Of a stretch of 64,000 nt of DNA, positions 16,118-25,331 are shown piece by piece. The notes under the pieces are model-generated. The model was given only the letters and a program-made list of their open reading frames with translations, was not told where the DNA came from and ran no database searches. Origin of the DNA: Myroides odoratimimus (lineage in GTDB: Bacteria; Bacteroidota; Bacteroidia; Flavobacteriales; Flavobacteriaceae); contig NZ_BCMQ01000002.1 in the NCBI RefSeq assembly GCF_001485415.1, positions 186,001 through 250,000 of the forward strand. The letters are read 5' to 3'. The translations under genes were made by a program, and so were the position numbers. How positions within the stretch are numbered: the first letter of the stretch is position 1; every line of letters begins with the position of its first letter.

Positions 16118-18775
16118 GTGTTGAATACTCGTTTTAAATATCTGATTTTTTTAGTTTTACTTCTTTTGGGAGCGGCTTGTTCTGTAAAGAAAGATAAGTT
16201 ATTGAATAGAGGGTATCATGCGATGACTACTCGGTATAATATTCTATATAACGGAGAGTTGGCTTATGATGAGGCTTTAATTTCTTTAAAAAAGGATTAT
16301 TATGATGACTTTTGGGAGATACTTCCTGTAGAGCGTATCGACATTAAGATAGACTCTACACGTGAGTTCGAGAGAGGTAGGTCACTAGAGTCTAAAAAAG
16401 GATCTATTCTAGACAATGTGCAAGTAGATGGAGCCAATGTTACAGGTGAAGAAGAACAGGGAGAGGTAGGATTTAGACGAGCTGAAGATAAAGCAGCTAA
16501 GGCCATTCAGAAACACTCTATGTACATAAAAGGGCGTGAGCGCAACTTCCAGATTGATGATGCTTATCTGATGTTAGGACAGGCTAGGTACTATGACGGA
16601 CGTTTTGTACCAGCACTAGAGGCTTTTAATTATATTCTGTATAAGTACCCAGACGGGAGCTTAATAAATGATGCAATCATCTGGCGTGAGAAATCTAATG
16701 TGCGCCTTACTTATGATGATATTGCAATTAAAAATTTAAATGAATTTCTTCGAGATAAAAAAGATAAACTAAGGAAGCAACAGGTGGCAGATGCGAATGC
16801 TACGCTTACTCAGGCATATATCAATATAGAGGAATATGCTTCTGCTATACCGCCTCTAAAGATAGCTATAGAACACACTAAGGATAAGGAGGAGTATGCA
16901 CGTTATACTTTTATCCTTGGGCAGCTATATGCTAAGTTAGGCAAGGAGACGGAAGCGAATGAGGCATTCGGTATCGTAATCGATATGAATCGAAAGAGCC
17001 CTCGATCTTATGTGATACAGTCTCATGCGCAGCAGTTTGGTCTGAAGCCTACTCAAGCTAAAGATTCGGTAGCGTTCTTAAAGAAGTATAAAAGATTAAT
17101 TAGAGATAGAGAGAACAGAGATTACTTAGACGTTCTACACCGTCAGGTGGGGTTGTTCTACGAGGGTAGTGGCAATACAAAAGAGGCATTAAAATCGCTA
17201 AAAAGAGCTGTTAAACTAAGTAAAGGGGATAAGCAACTAAAGTCTAAAAACTACTTGAGTATAGCCGAGATTTACTTTAATGAAGCTGGTTATGCGTTGG
17301 CTGGTCAGTATTATGACAGTGTATTATCTATCATGCCTGCTAAGGCTAAAGAGCGCTTTAGAATCACGAAGAGACGTGATGCATTAAGAGATGTGGTAAA
17401 ATATGAGAGAGTTGCTCATGTGAATGATAGCGTACTTCGATTAGTAGCGATGAGTGAAGATCAGCGTATTGCTTATTTTCAGAAGTATGTAGATGACCTT
17501 AGAAAAGAAGACTTTAGAAAGCTACAGGCAACACTTAAAAAACAAAGAGGAGGCAATCAGAATTATTTTAATATGGCTACTTTCGGTGACGCTATAGATG
17601 TGGCTTTTGGTACAAATAATCAGCAGACAGGAGGTAGTTCTACATTCTACTTCTACTTCTACTCAACTCAAGCAGCTGCCTTTGGAAAGACAGAGTTTAG
17701 AAGAAAATGGGGGAATAGGCCTTCTGTAGATAACTGGAGATGGGCGGCTGATATACAAGAAGCGCAGAATAATGCTGTGGCAGAAGAACAAGCCACACAG
17801 AATGCAAATCAAAACAATAGTACTGAGCAGTTTAACGATACTAGATATGATATCAATAGTTATATTTCGAAAATCCCAAGTGATGAAAAAGAAATAGCGT
17901 CTATCAAGAAGGATAGAGACTTTGCTTATTTCCAACTGGGATCTATGTATGCAGATCGATTTAAGAAATATGATTTGGCTAGTCAGAGATTAGAGTCGTT
18001 ATTGACCTTTGACCCTGCAGAGAGATTAGTCTTACCAAGTATGTATAAGCTTTACAAGATTTATCAAGAAATAGATATGGCAAAAGCAATAGCCATGAAG
18101 GATAGAATAATTAATCTATATCCTAATTCTAGATATGCCAAGTTATTACAGAATATGTCTATGGATAAGATTGATGACTTATCACCAGAGCAGATTTATG
18201 CACAGGCGTATAAGGTGTATGCTGATGGTACAGATTATAATAATGCATTGCGAACTATAGATAGTGCTTTAGAACGATTCGATGACGAAGGCTATGTAAG
18301 TAAACTAGAATTGTTAAAAGCACATGTGATTGGTCGATTAAAAGGTCTAGAAGCCTATAAAGAAGCATTGAATTTTGTAGCTCTGACATACAGTTCTTCT
18401 CGTGAAGGAAGAGAAGCAGAGGAGTTGTTAAAGACAACAATCCCAATGTTAGAAGCTAGGGAGTTCTCAAGTGGAGATTCAAAGAATTGGAAAGTAGTGT
18501 TGCTAGTACAAGACAAGGACTCAGGCGCTAATCAAATGGTTAGTCGTAGTTTTATACAGTTTGCAACAGCTAATAGCAGTAAAGGGATTAAGTACTCAGA
18601 GGATCCTTATATCGGTGTAGGAGAGTTCTTTGTATTACACGGATTTAAGAATAAAGAGGAAGCAGAGCAAGCTGCTAGAAGTGTAAACAGCAATGCTGTT
18701 ACCATAACTGCAGATAATTATATTATCGTTCAGATTAAGAAGAATTGGGAGAAGTATATAGCTCCATCAGAATAA
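16118..18775 (+). CDS. sprE: gliding motility/type IX secretion TPR lipoprotein SprE (PorW)
   Basis: An 885-residue lipoprotein. The N-terminus is a lipoprotein signal ending LLLLGAACSVKK (Cys near residue 21). Residues about 140-420 hold TPR-type helical repeats (for example QIDDAYLMLGQARYYDGRF and EYARYTFILGQLYAKLG), followed by the conserved block STFYFYFYSTQAAAFGK and RRKWGNRPSVDNWRWA about 507-545, further TPR-like helices, and a C-terminal repeat-like domain. This order matches SprE/PorW, a periplasmic lipoprotein needed for type IX secretion and gliding. The start is GTG at 16118 or TTG at 16121; no ATG fits the signal peptide. It precedes a bactofilin gene by 24 bp. Confidence 0.82.
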   Translation: MLNTRFKYLIFLVLLLLGAACSVKKDKLLNRGYHAMTTRYNILYNGELAYDEALISLKKDYYDDFWEILPVERIDIKIDSTREFERGRSLESKKGSILDNVQVDGANVTGEEEQGEVGFRRAEDKAAKAIQKHSMYIKGRERNFQIDDAYLMLGQARYYDGRFVPALEAFNYILYKYPDGSLINDAIIWREKSNVRLTYDDIAIKNLNEFLRDKKDKLRKQQVADANATLTQAYINIEEYASAIPPLKIAIEHTKDKEEYARYTFILGQLYAKLGKETEANEAFGIVIDMNRKSPRSYVIQSHAQQFGLKPTQAKDSVAFLKKYKRLIRDRENRDYLDVLHRQVGLFYEGSGNTKEALKSLKRAVKLSKGDKQLKSKNYLSIAEIYFNEAGYALAGQYYDSVLSIMPAKAKERFRITKRRDALRDVVKYERVAHVNDSVLRLVAMSEDQRIAYFQKYVDDLRKEDFRKLQATLKKQRGGNQNYFNMATFGDAIDVAFGTNNQQTGGSSTFYFYFYSTQAAAFGKTEFRRKWGNRPSVDNWRWAADIQEAQNNAVAEEQATQNANQNNSTEQFNDTRYDINSYISKIPSDEKEIASIKKDRDFAYFQLGSMYADRFKKYDLASQRLESLLTFDPAERLVLPSMYKLYKIYQEIDMAKAIAMKDRIINLYPNSRYAKLLQNMSMDKIDDLSPEQIYAQAYKVYADGTDYNNALRTIDSALERFDDEGYVSKLELLKAHVIGRLKGLEAYKEALNFVALTYSSSREGREAEELLKTTIPMLEAREFSSGDSKNWKVVLLVQDKDSGANQMVSRSFIQFATANSSKGIKYSEDPYIGVGEFFVLHGFKNKEEAEQAARSVNSNAVTITADNYIIVQIKKNWEKYIAPSE

Positions 18776-18799
18776 GGTTGAAAAAAAAGTAAAGAAATT

Positions 18800-19195
18800 A
18801 TGTTCCAAAAAACGAAAAATGACGGGTCTATAGATCATTTAGGCAAGACAAATAGAATTATTGAGGCTACAATAATTAAAGGAGATATTGAAGCAGTGAC
18901 GGATTTGCGTTTAGATGGTGTCTTGCACGGTAATTTAAAAGTAAAAGGTAGAGTGGTTGTAGGGCCTCAGGCTCAAATCATAGGAAATGTGGAGTGTGAA
19001 AATGCGGATATAGAAGGCTTAGTAGAAGGTGTCTTGAAGGTAAAAGATTTACTACATATTAAAGAGACTGCAGAGGTAAAAGGAGACCTATTAGTAGGCA
19101 GACTTTCGGTAGTACCAGGGGCTAAAATTCAAGTGAAATGCGATATGGCTATAGCAGGAAACGGAGAACAAGGTTCAGGTAAGAAAGGAAAATAA
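18800..19195 (+). CDS. bactofilin (polymer-forming cytoskeletal protein)
   Basis: A 131-residue bactofilin, a protein that self-assembles into nucleotide-free filaments on the inner membrane. The core (about 22-115) shows the repeating beta-helix rungs: GDIEAVTDLRLDGVLHGNLKV, GRVVVGPQAQIIGNVECENADIEG, VEGVLKVKDLLHI and AEVKGDLLVGRLSV. Both termini are short and polar, as usual. It is sandwiched between sprE and the AtpI-like gene (6-bp gap to the latter), so it is very likely co-transcribed with both. Whether it scaffolds gliding/secretion proteins here is inference. Confidence 0.9.
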   Translation: MFQKTKNDGSIDHLGKTNRIIEATIIKGDIEAVTDLRLDGVLHGNLKVKGRVVVGPQAQIIGNVECENADIEGLVEGVLKVKDLLHIKETAEVKGDLLVGRLSVVPGAKIQVKCDMAIAGNGEQGSGKKGK

Positions 19196-19201
19196 GTAGG
19201 A

Positions 19202-19417
19202 GTGAAAAAAAATTCAGGGCCAAACCGTTGGTTAAGTTTAATTAATATCCCTATTCAGATGGGGGTAACTATTTACTTGTTTCACTTGTTAGGTACTTGG
19301 TTAGATGATAAATATAATTTAGTTGACGGATTAGCAAATAAAATTTGTACGTTAATTGGAGTAGGATTAGCTTTGTACCAAGTTATAAAACAAGTAAATC
19401 AATTAAATAAAGATTAA
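19202..19417 (+). CDS. AtpZ/AtpI family membrane protein
   Basis: A 71-residue protein with two TM helices (about 15-33 and 45-62). It contains the family pattern IQMGVTIYLFHLLGTWLDDKY in the first helix and its loop. AtpZ/AtpI proteins help assemble the c-ring of F-type ATP synthase or supply divalent ions. GTG start at 19202. It stops inside the next gene's start (TAATG), so the two are translationally coupled. Confidence 0.8.
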   Translation: MKKNSGPNRWLSLINIPIQMGVTIYLFHLLGTWLDDKYNLVDGLANKICTLIGVGLALYQVIKQVNQLNKD

Positions 19418-19815
19418 TGGATAAGGAAACAGTAAGTTTAAGTTTAAAACTTTTTGGGGTTTTAGCAGTTATATTTGCAATTCATTTTGCACTTTTCACA
19501 TATACTGATTTTGGTCAGTCATTTGTAGAATTAGGTTATTCATTAGCGGGTTTTTATGGCTTTGAATTTATTTTTTCTATAGGAATGTTATTTGCTATGC
19601 AAGGAATAAAAACAAGTATGCCTAACAGTTTAGGATATGTGTTTTTAGGCTTTATTACAGTTCGATTATTGGCTAGTTACCTATTCGTAAGAGAAGGATT
19701 AGATAGCGAGAATGTAGATGAACTATTTAAGTATAATTTTCTGTTAGTTGTCTTGATTTATCTAGGCGGGGATGCATTTATTGCATATCGTATTTTAAAT
19801 AAGAAGGTTAGTTAA
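19417..19815 (+). CDS. AtpI-like four-helix membrane protein (DUF6168 type)
   Basis: A 132-residue polytopic protein with four hydrophobic helices (about 10-28, 43-62, 68-90, 104-125). Its position between the AtpZ-like gene and atpB, the place of atpI (uncI) in other bacteria, argues for an ATP synthase assembly role. I recall the DUF6168 family in this place in flavobacteria, but the sequence itself shows no catalytic motif. The start overlaps the previous stop by one base. Confidence 0.7.
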   Translation: MDKETVSLSLKLFGVLAVIFAIHFALFTYTDFGQSFVELGYSLAGFYGFEFIFSIGMLFAMQGIKTSMPNSLGYVFLGFITVRLLASYLFVREGLDSENVDELFKYNFLLVVLIYLGGDAFIAYRILNKKVS

Positions 19816-19871
19816 CAAAAAGATAATAAAAAAAAGTTTCGCAAGAAAGTATGAAAGTCTAAGATTTATTG

Positions 19872-19879
19872 TACTTTTG
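19872..19879 (+). promoter_or_regulatory. -7 box (TACTTTTG) for the atp structural genes
   Basis: An exact TAnnTTTG in the 105-bp gap before atpB. Start near 19886, leader about 35 bases. It would allow atpB-E-F-H-A-G to be expressed independently of sprE and the bactofilin. Confidence 0.45.
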
Positions 19880-19920
19880 CACAAAATTTTAAGAACCATA
19901 AATATTCAAGAAGTTAAGGT

Positions 19921-21099
19921 ATGGTGACTCTGAAGAAATCACTGAATTTATTAGCAGCTGTAATTTTTACAGCATCGTCGGTATTTTCGTACGCACAAAG
20001 TAATGCTCAGAAGCTTGAAGAATCTATTCAAGAAACAGGGCAGTCAATTGAAGAAACAATCGCTGCTGTAGAAGGTACAGAGCATGTAGAAGGAGAAAAA
20101 ACACAAGCTGAAAAAGTGCAAGATCACATCACGCACCACTTAGCAGATGATTACTCTTTCATATTCTTCTCAGACGAGGCTACTGGTAAACACTACGGGT
20201 TTCCACTGCCAGTTATTTTAATAGACAATGGTCTTAAAGTATTTATGTCATCAGAATTTGACTACGGTAACAAAGTAGTTGAAAAAGATGGACAACACTA
20301 CAAGTTATATCACAGTAAGATATACAAAACTGATGCAGCTGGTACTATCGAGTACGATGCTGAGCATCATCCTACAAATGAGAAGCCATTAGATTTTTCT
20401 ATCACTAAAAATGTGGCATCATTATTATTTACTACAGTATTAATCTTCCTTATGTTCTTAAGCTTAGCTAAGACATACAAAAAAGGACCGAACAACTTGC
20501 CTAAAGGTTTTGCAAGAGCTTTAGAACCAATGGTGCTTTATGTTCGTGATGAGATGGCTATTCCAAATATCGGAAAGGACAAATACAAAAAGTTCATGCC
20601 ATACTTACTGTCAGTATTCTTTTTAATTTTCTTATTGAACTTATTAGGATTGACTCCACTAGGATTCAACGTTACAGGAAGTATTTCGGTAACTGCGTGT
20701 TTGGCAATCTTTACATTCATAATTACACAGTTCTCTGCTAACAAAGATTATTGGAAGCACATGTTCTGGATGCCAGGTGTACCAGCACCAATGAAATTAA
20801 TGTTAGCACCTATCGAAGTATTAGGAGCATTAATTAAGCCATTCTCATTGATGGTTCGTTTATTCGCTAACATTACAGCAGGTCACTCAGTAGTATTTGG
20901 ACTTATCGCTATTATCTTCGTGATGAAAGAAGCTTTAGGTACTGCTGGAGCAGTAGGGATAGGATTCTTCTTATCAACGTTCTTAGTAGTATTAGAGATC
21001 TTAGTAGCTTTCTTACAAGCGTTCATCTTTACAATGTTATCTTCATTGTTTATCGGAATGGCTGTTGCAGAGCACGAACATGATGAGGCTCATCATTAA
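19921..21099 (+). CDS. atpB: ATP synthase F0 subunit a
   Basis: A 392-residue a subunit, longer than the roughly 270 residues of E. coli. The extra N-terminus has a signal-like sequence (to about residue 25, ...FSYAQS), an acidic stretch rich in E and Q, and a region with IFFSDEATGKHYGFPLPVILID before the first core helix. The C-terminal core has the conserved helix with the essential arginine in PFSLMVRLFANITAGHSVV (about 304-322) and LEILVAFLQAFIFTMLSSLFI near the end. Such N-terminal extensions are normal in Bacteroidetes. First structural gene of the atp operon. Confidence 0.95.
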   Translation: MVTLKKSLNLLAAVIFTASSVFSYAQSNAQKLEESIQETGQSIEETIAAVEGTEHVEGEKTQAEKVQDHITHHLADDYSFIFFSDEATGKHYGFPLPVILIDNGLKVFMSSEFDYGNKVVEKDGQHYKLYHSKIYKTDAAGTIEYDAEHHPTNEKPLDFSITKNVASLLFTTVLIFLMFLSLAKTYKKGPNNLPKGFARALEPMVLYVRDEMAIPNIGKDKYKKFMPYLLSVFFLIFLLNLLGLTPLGFNVTGSISVTACLAIFTFIITQFSANKDYWKHMFWMPGVPAPMKLMLAPIEVLGALIKPFSLMVRLFANITAGHSVVFGLIAIIFVMKEALGTAGAVGIGFFLSTFLVVLEILVAFLQAFIFTMLSSLFIGMAVAEHEHDEAHH

Positions 21100-21139
21100 T
21101 AGAATTAAATTAGAATAAAAATAAAATTTGTTTAATTAA

Positions 21140-21349
<210 letters not shown>

Positions 21350-21366
21350 TCCAAGACAAGTAAAAG

Positions 21367-21399
21367 AGTTTATCTGTAACGGTTGGTTGCAGATAAACT
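21367..21399 (+). promoter_or_regulatory. hairpin in the atpE-atpF spacer
   Basis: AGTTTATCTG (21367-21376) pairs perfectly with CAGATAAACT (21390-21399) around a 13-base loop, with no following T-run. It resembles the atpA-atpG spacer hairpin in sequence (TTTATCT core). It could protect or separate the very abundant atpE message. Confidence 0.55.
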
Positions 21400-21443
21400 T
21401 CTTAATTAAACAACATAGGTATTAAAAAGTATAATTTTAGATA

Positions 21444-21944
21444 ATGGATAAATTAATTAACGATTTCGGTTTTGGATTATTTTTCTGGCAGTTCATCATT
21501 TTATTGGTGATTGTATTCATCCTAGGAAAATTTGCATGGAAACCAATTGTAAATGCTTTAGAGGCTCGTGAAGAGGGTATCGCTGATGCATTAGCAGCTG
21601 CTGAAAATGCTAAAAGAGAAATGGCTAATTTAAAAGCTGATAACGAGAAATTATTAGCAGAAGCTCGTGCTGAGCGTGATGCTTTAATTAAAGAAGCTCG
21701 TGAGATTAAAGAAAAAATGTTAGCTGACGCTAAAACTGAAGGTGAAGCTGTAGGAGCAAAAATGATTGCTCAAGCAAAAGCTGCTATCGAAAGTGAAAGA
21801 GCTACTGCTATCGTTGAGTTAAAAACTCAAGTTTCTTCTATTTCTATTGAAATTGCTGAGAAATTATTAAAAGAACAATTAGCTAACACTGAAGCTCAAT
21901 CTAAATTGGTTGAGAAGATGTTAGACGAAGTTAAATTAAACTAA
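21444..21944 (+). CDS. atpF: ATP synthase F0 subunit b
   Basis: A 166-residue b subunit. One N-terminal TM helix (about 8-28, FFWQFIILLVIVFILGKFAW) is followed by a long, charged, alanine-rich coiled-coil stalk (about 38-160). Normal length. It lies 13 bp before atpH. Confidence 0.94.
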   Translation: MDKLINDFGFGLFFWQFIILLVIVFILGKFAWKPIVNALEAREEGIADALAAAENAKREMANLKADNEKLLAEARAERDALIKEAREIKEKMLADAKTEGEAVGAKMIAQAKAAIESERATAIVELKTQVSSISIEIAEKLLKEQLANTEAQSKLVEKMLDEVKLN

Positions 21945-21957
21945 TAAAAGGATCATT

Positions 21958-22494
21958 ATGGTAAGCACTAGAGCAGCTGCAAGATATGCAAAAGCAATGC
22001 TAGAAGTTTCTGGTCAAAAAGGAAATGCTGAGGCTATTAATAGCGATATGATCTTGATCTCTGAATCAGTATCTCAAAGTGAAGACTTAAAAGTGTTTTT
22101 AACTAATCCTATCGTGAGTGGTGAGATTAAATTAAATGCTTTGTTAGAAGTATTCGCTAATGTTGATCAAAGTACTAAAGAATTGTTTAAAGTGCTTAAA
22201 GCGAACAATAGATTTGAAATCTTAGGTACAGTCGCTTTACAGTTTCAAGAGCAATACGAAGCTTTGAAAGGTATAGAGAGAGTTGTAGTTACTACGGCTG
22301 TTCCGATGGATGCCGCTTTAGAGAGTAAAGTTTTATCTAAAGTTCAAAGTTTAGCTCCTGGAAAACAAATTGTTGTTTCAAATATAGTAGATGCTTCTAT
22401 CTTAGGAGGATTTATCTTGAAAATGGGAGATAAACAGTACAATGCTTCAATAGCGAATCAATTACAAGTTTTAAAAAGAGAATTAACTAATTAA
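21958..22494 (+). CDS. atpH: ATP synthase F1 subunit delta
   Basis: A 178-residue delta subunit linking b to the alpha3beta3 head. It starts with the typical STRAAARYAKAMLEVS and has the C-terminal ASILGGFILKMGDKQYNASIANQLQVL (about 147-173). Normal length and position between atpF and atpA. Confidence 0.93.
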   Translation: MVSTRAAARYAKAMLEVSGQKGNAEAINSDMILISESVSQSEDLKVFLTNPIVSGEIKLNALLEVFANVDQSTKELFKVLKANNRFEILGTVALQFQEQYEALKGIERVVVTTAVPMDAALESKVLSKVQSLAPGKQIVVSNIVDASILGGFILKMGDKQYNASIANQLQVLKRELTN

Positions 22495-22501
22495 AAAATC
22501 A

Positions 22502-22519
22502 CCGCACGAATGTTCGTGT
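22502..22519 (+). promoter_or_regulatory. small hairpin in the atpH-atpA spacer
   Basis: CACGAA and TTCGTG flank a TG loop in the 41-bp spacer before the atpA ATG. Short but perfect, without T-run. Third of the atp spacer hairpins. Confidence 0.4.
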
Positions 22520-22535
22520 ATAAACATAGATAAAA

Positions 22536-24110
22536 ATGGCGGAAATTAAACCAGCTGAAATATCAGCGATTTTAAAGAAACAATTATCTGGATTTAGCTC
22601 AGAGGCTTCTTTAGAAGAAGTAGGAACAGTACTTGAAGTAGGAGATGGTGTTGCTCGTGTATACGGGTTAACAAACGCTGAATACGGAGAGCTAGTTGTA
22701 TTCGAGAATGGACTAGAAGCAATGGTACAGAACCTTGAAGAGGATAATGTAGGTATTGTATTGTTAGGAGCTCCTACTGGTGTTAAAGAAGGATCTACAG
22801 TAAAAAGAACAGGTCGTATCGCTTCACTTAAAGTAGGTGAGAAAATGGTAGGACGTGTTGTTAATACATTAGGTCTTCCAATCGATGGTAAAGGTGCTAT
22901 CGAAGGTGATTTATATGAGATGCCATTAGAGCGTAAAGCTCCTGGGGTAATCTACCGTCAACCAGTAACTGAGCCGTTACAAACAGGTATTAAATCTGTT
23001 GATGCCATGATTCCAATCGGACGTGGACAACGTGAGTTAGTAATTGGTGACCGTCAAACAGGAAAAACAACTGTTTGTATCGATACTATCTTAAATCAAA
23101 AAGAATTTTACGATGCTGGACAACCAGTATATTGTATATATGTAGCTATTGGACAAAAAGCTTCTACTGTAGCAGGAATTGCTAAAACTTTAGAAGATAA
23201 AGGTGCAATGGACTATACTATTATCGTAGCTGCAAATGCTTCGGATCCAGCTCCAATGCAAGTTTATGCTGCAATGGCTGGAGCTGCTATCGGAGAGTAC
23301 TTCCGTGATACAGGACGTCCTGCATTAATTATCTATGATGATTTATCTAAACAAGCGGTAGCTTACCGTGAGATGTCATTAATCTTACGTCGTCCACCAG
23401 GTCGTGAGGCTTACCCTGGAGACGTTTTCTACCTTCACTCAAGATTATTAGAGCGTGCTGCTCGTATTATCGGTGATGATGAAATCGCTAAGAACATGAA
23501 TGATTTACCAGAGTCTATCAGACCATTCGTTAAAGGTGGTGGTTCATTAACTGCTTTACCTATTATCGAAACTCAAGCTGGTGACGTTTCTGCTTATATC
23601 CCAACTAACGTAATTTCGATTACTGATGGACAGATATTCTTAGAGTCTGATTTATTTAACTCAGGTGTTCGTCCAGCTATTAACGTAGGTATTTCTGTAT
23701 CTCGTGTTGGAGGTTCTGCGCAGATTAAATCAATGAAGAAAGTAGCTGGTACTTTAAAACTTGACCAAGCTCAATACCGTGAGTTAGAAGCTTTCGCTAA
23801 GTTTGGTTCTGATTTAGATGCTGCTACAATGAACGTTATCTCTAAAGGACAACGTAACGTTGAGATCTTAAAACAAGCTGTTAACGATCCATATACTGTA
23901 GAGGATCAGGTAGCTATTATCTATGCAGGTTCTAAAAACCTTCTTAGAAGCGTACCAGTATCTAAAGTAAAAGAGTTTGAAAAAGACTATTTAGATGCTT
24001 TAAACTCTCGTCATAGAGATGTATTAGATCAGTTAAAAGCTGGTAAATTCACAGACGAAATTACTGCTGTGCTTGAGAAAGTAGCTAAAGAAATTTCTGC
24101 AAAATATTAA
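22536..24110 (+). CDS. atpA: ATP synthase F1 subunit alpha
   Basis: A 524-residue alpha subunit. The P-loop is GDRQTGKTT (about 170-178), followed by the regions [26 protein letters not shown] (about 272-297) with the arginine finger segment further on at [15 protein letters not shown] (about 382-396). Normal length. Its partner beta gene (atpD) is not in this window. Confidence 0.97.
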   Translation: MAEIKPAEISAILKKQLSGFSSEASLEEVGTVLEVGDGVARVYGLTNAEYGELVVFENGLEAMVQNLEEDNVGIVLLGAPTGVKEGSTVKRTGRIASLKVGEKMVGRVVNTLGLPIDGKGAIEGDLYEMPLERKAPGVIYRQPVTEPLQTGIKSVDAMIPIGRGQRELVIGDRQTGKTTVCIDTILNQKEFYDAGQPVYCIYVAIGQKASTVAGIAKTLEDKGAMDYTIIVAANASDPAPMQVYAAMAGAAIGEYFRDTGRPALIIYDDLSKQAVAYREMSLILRRPPGREAYPGDVFYLHSRLLERAARIIGDDEIAKNMNDLPESIRPFVKGGGSLTALPIIETQAGDVSAYIPTNVISITDGQIFLESDLFNSGVRPAINVGISVSRVGGSAQIKSMKKVAGTLKLDQAQYRELEAFAKFGSDLDAATMNVISKGQRNVEILKQAVNDPYTVEDQVAIIYAGSKNLLRSVPVSKVKEFEKDYLDALNSRHRDVLDQLKAGKFTDEITAVLEKVAKEISAKY

Positions 24111-24119
24111 GAAATAATG

Positions 24120-24158
24120 TTTGTCTACAAGTGTTGATTATCTTCATTTGTAGATAAA
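24120..24158 (+). promoter_or_regulatory. hairpin in the atpA-atpG spacer
   Basis: A 13-bp stem (24120-24132 with 24146-24158, two G-T pairs) surrounds a 13-base loop in the 65-bp spacer. No T-run. It is the strongest of the atp spacer folds. Confidence 0.6.
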
Positions 24159-24175
24159 TTTATATACAATTTACA

Positions 24176-25036
24176 ATGGCAAACCTTAAAGAAATACGTA
24201 ATAGGATTTCATCAATTGGATCAACAATGCAGATTACATCTGCTATGAAGATGGTATCTGCAGCTAAGCTTAAAAAAGCTACTGATACTATTATGGCTAT
24301 GCGTCCATATTCAGAAAAGTTGACTGAATTGATTCAAAATGTTAGCGCAACTTTAGAGGGTGATAATTCAGGAGTATATTCTCAAACTAGAGAGGTTAAG
24401 AATGTTCTTCTTGTGGTTATTACTTCAAACAGAGGTTTGTGTGGTGGTTTTAATGCGAATATTATTAAACAAATTAATACACTTAAAGCTACTCAATATA
24501 AAGACGTTAATGTTGATTTATTGACAATTGGTAAAAAAGGTCACGATATATTACGTAAATCTTTTACTGTAATTGAGAATAGAAGTGATTTGTTTGATCA
24601 TGTAGATTTTGCAAATTGTGCTGTTATAGCTGAACAAATGATGGAAGCTTTCGTTGAAGAGAAATATGATTCAATTCAGATCGTTTACAATCAGTTCAAA
24701 AATGCTGCTACACAAGATGTAGTAACAGAGCAGTTTTTACCATTGTTACCAGTGGAATCTAGTGAAAATGCTAGTTCTGACTATATTTATGAGCCTTCTA
24801 AAGAAGAGATTATTAATACATTAATTCCTCTTTCTTTAAAAACTCAATTATTAAAAGCTGTTGCAGACTCTGTAGCTTCTGAACATGGAGCTCGTATGAC
24901 TGCAATGCACAAAGCAACTGATAACGCTAAAGACTTACGTGATGAATTAACGTTAAGTTACAACAAAGCTCGTCAAGCTGCTATTACAAATGAAATTCTA
25001 GAAATTGTTGGTGGTGCTGAGGCATTAAACAACTAA
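24176..25036 (+). CDS. atpG: ATP synthase F1 subunit gamma
   Basis: A 286-residue gamma subunit, the rotor shaft. It starts NLKEIRNRISSIGSTMQITSAMKMVSAAKLKKA (conserved N-terminal helix), has ITSNRGLCGGFNANI (about 86-100) and ends with the coiled C-terminal helix LTLSYNKARQAAITNEILEIVGGAEAL. Last gene of the operon; followed by a strong terminator and not by atpD/atpC. Confidence 0.96.
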   Translation: MANLKEIRNRISSIGSTMQITSAMKMVSAAKLKKATDTIMAMRPYSEKLTELIQNVSATLEGDNSGVYSQTREVKNVLLVVITSNRGLCGGFNANIIKQINTLKATQYKDVNVDLLTIGKKGHDILRKSFTVIENRSDLFDHVDFANCAVIAEQMMEAFVEEKYDSIQIVYNQFKNAATQDVVTEQFLPLLPVESSENASSDYIYEPSKEEIINTLIPLSLKTQLLKAVADSVASEHGARMTAMHKATDNAKDLRDELTLSYNKARQAAITNEILEIVGGAEALNN

Positions 25037-25056
25037 TCTGAATATTATACTTTTAG

Positions 25057-25089
25057 AAAAGGGATACTCGTCTGAGTATCCCTTTTTTT
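25057..25089 (+). terminator. intrinsic terminator after atpG
   Basis: AAAAGGGATACTC and GAGTATCCCTTTT form a perfect stem with a GTCT loop and a T7 tail. Confidence 0.9.
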
Positions 25090-25177
25090 GTGTTATTAAT
25101 AGATTTAAGACGTTTTTTGACATGTGCTGTCTGTTTGTTTGTCGATTGACGGAAAAGAGCTTAGAAAGTTTTTAATG

Positions 25178-25272
<95 letters not shown>

Positions 25273-25280
25273 AGTCAATA

Positions 25281-25313
25281 AAAAAGCCGTTTAAGATGTC
25301 TTAAACGGCTTTA
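25281..25313 (-). terminator. terminator of the minus-strand endonuclease gene
   Basis: AAAGCCGTTTAAGA (25283-25296) and TCTTAAACGGCTTT (25299-25312) make a perfect 14-bp stem with a TG loop; on the minus strand it is followed by a T-run. The stem reads well in both directions. Confidence 0.85.
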
Positions 25314-25331
25314 TACTTATATTAAGTAATG

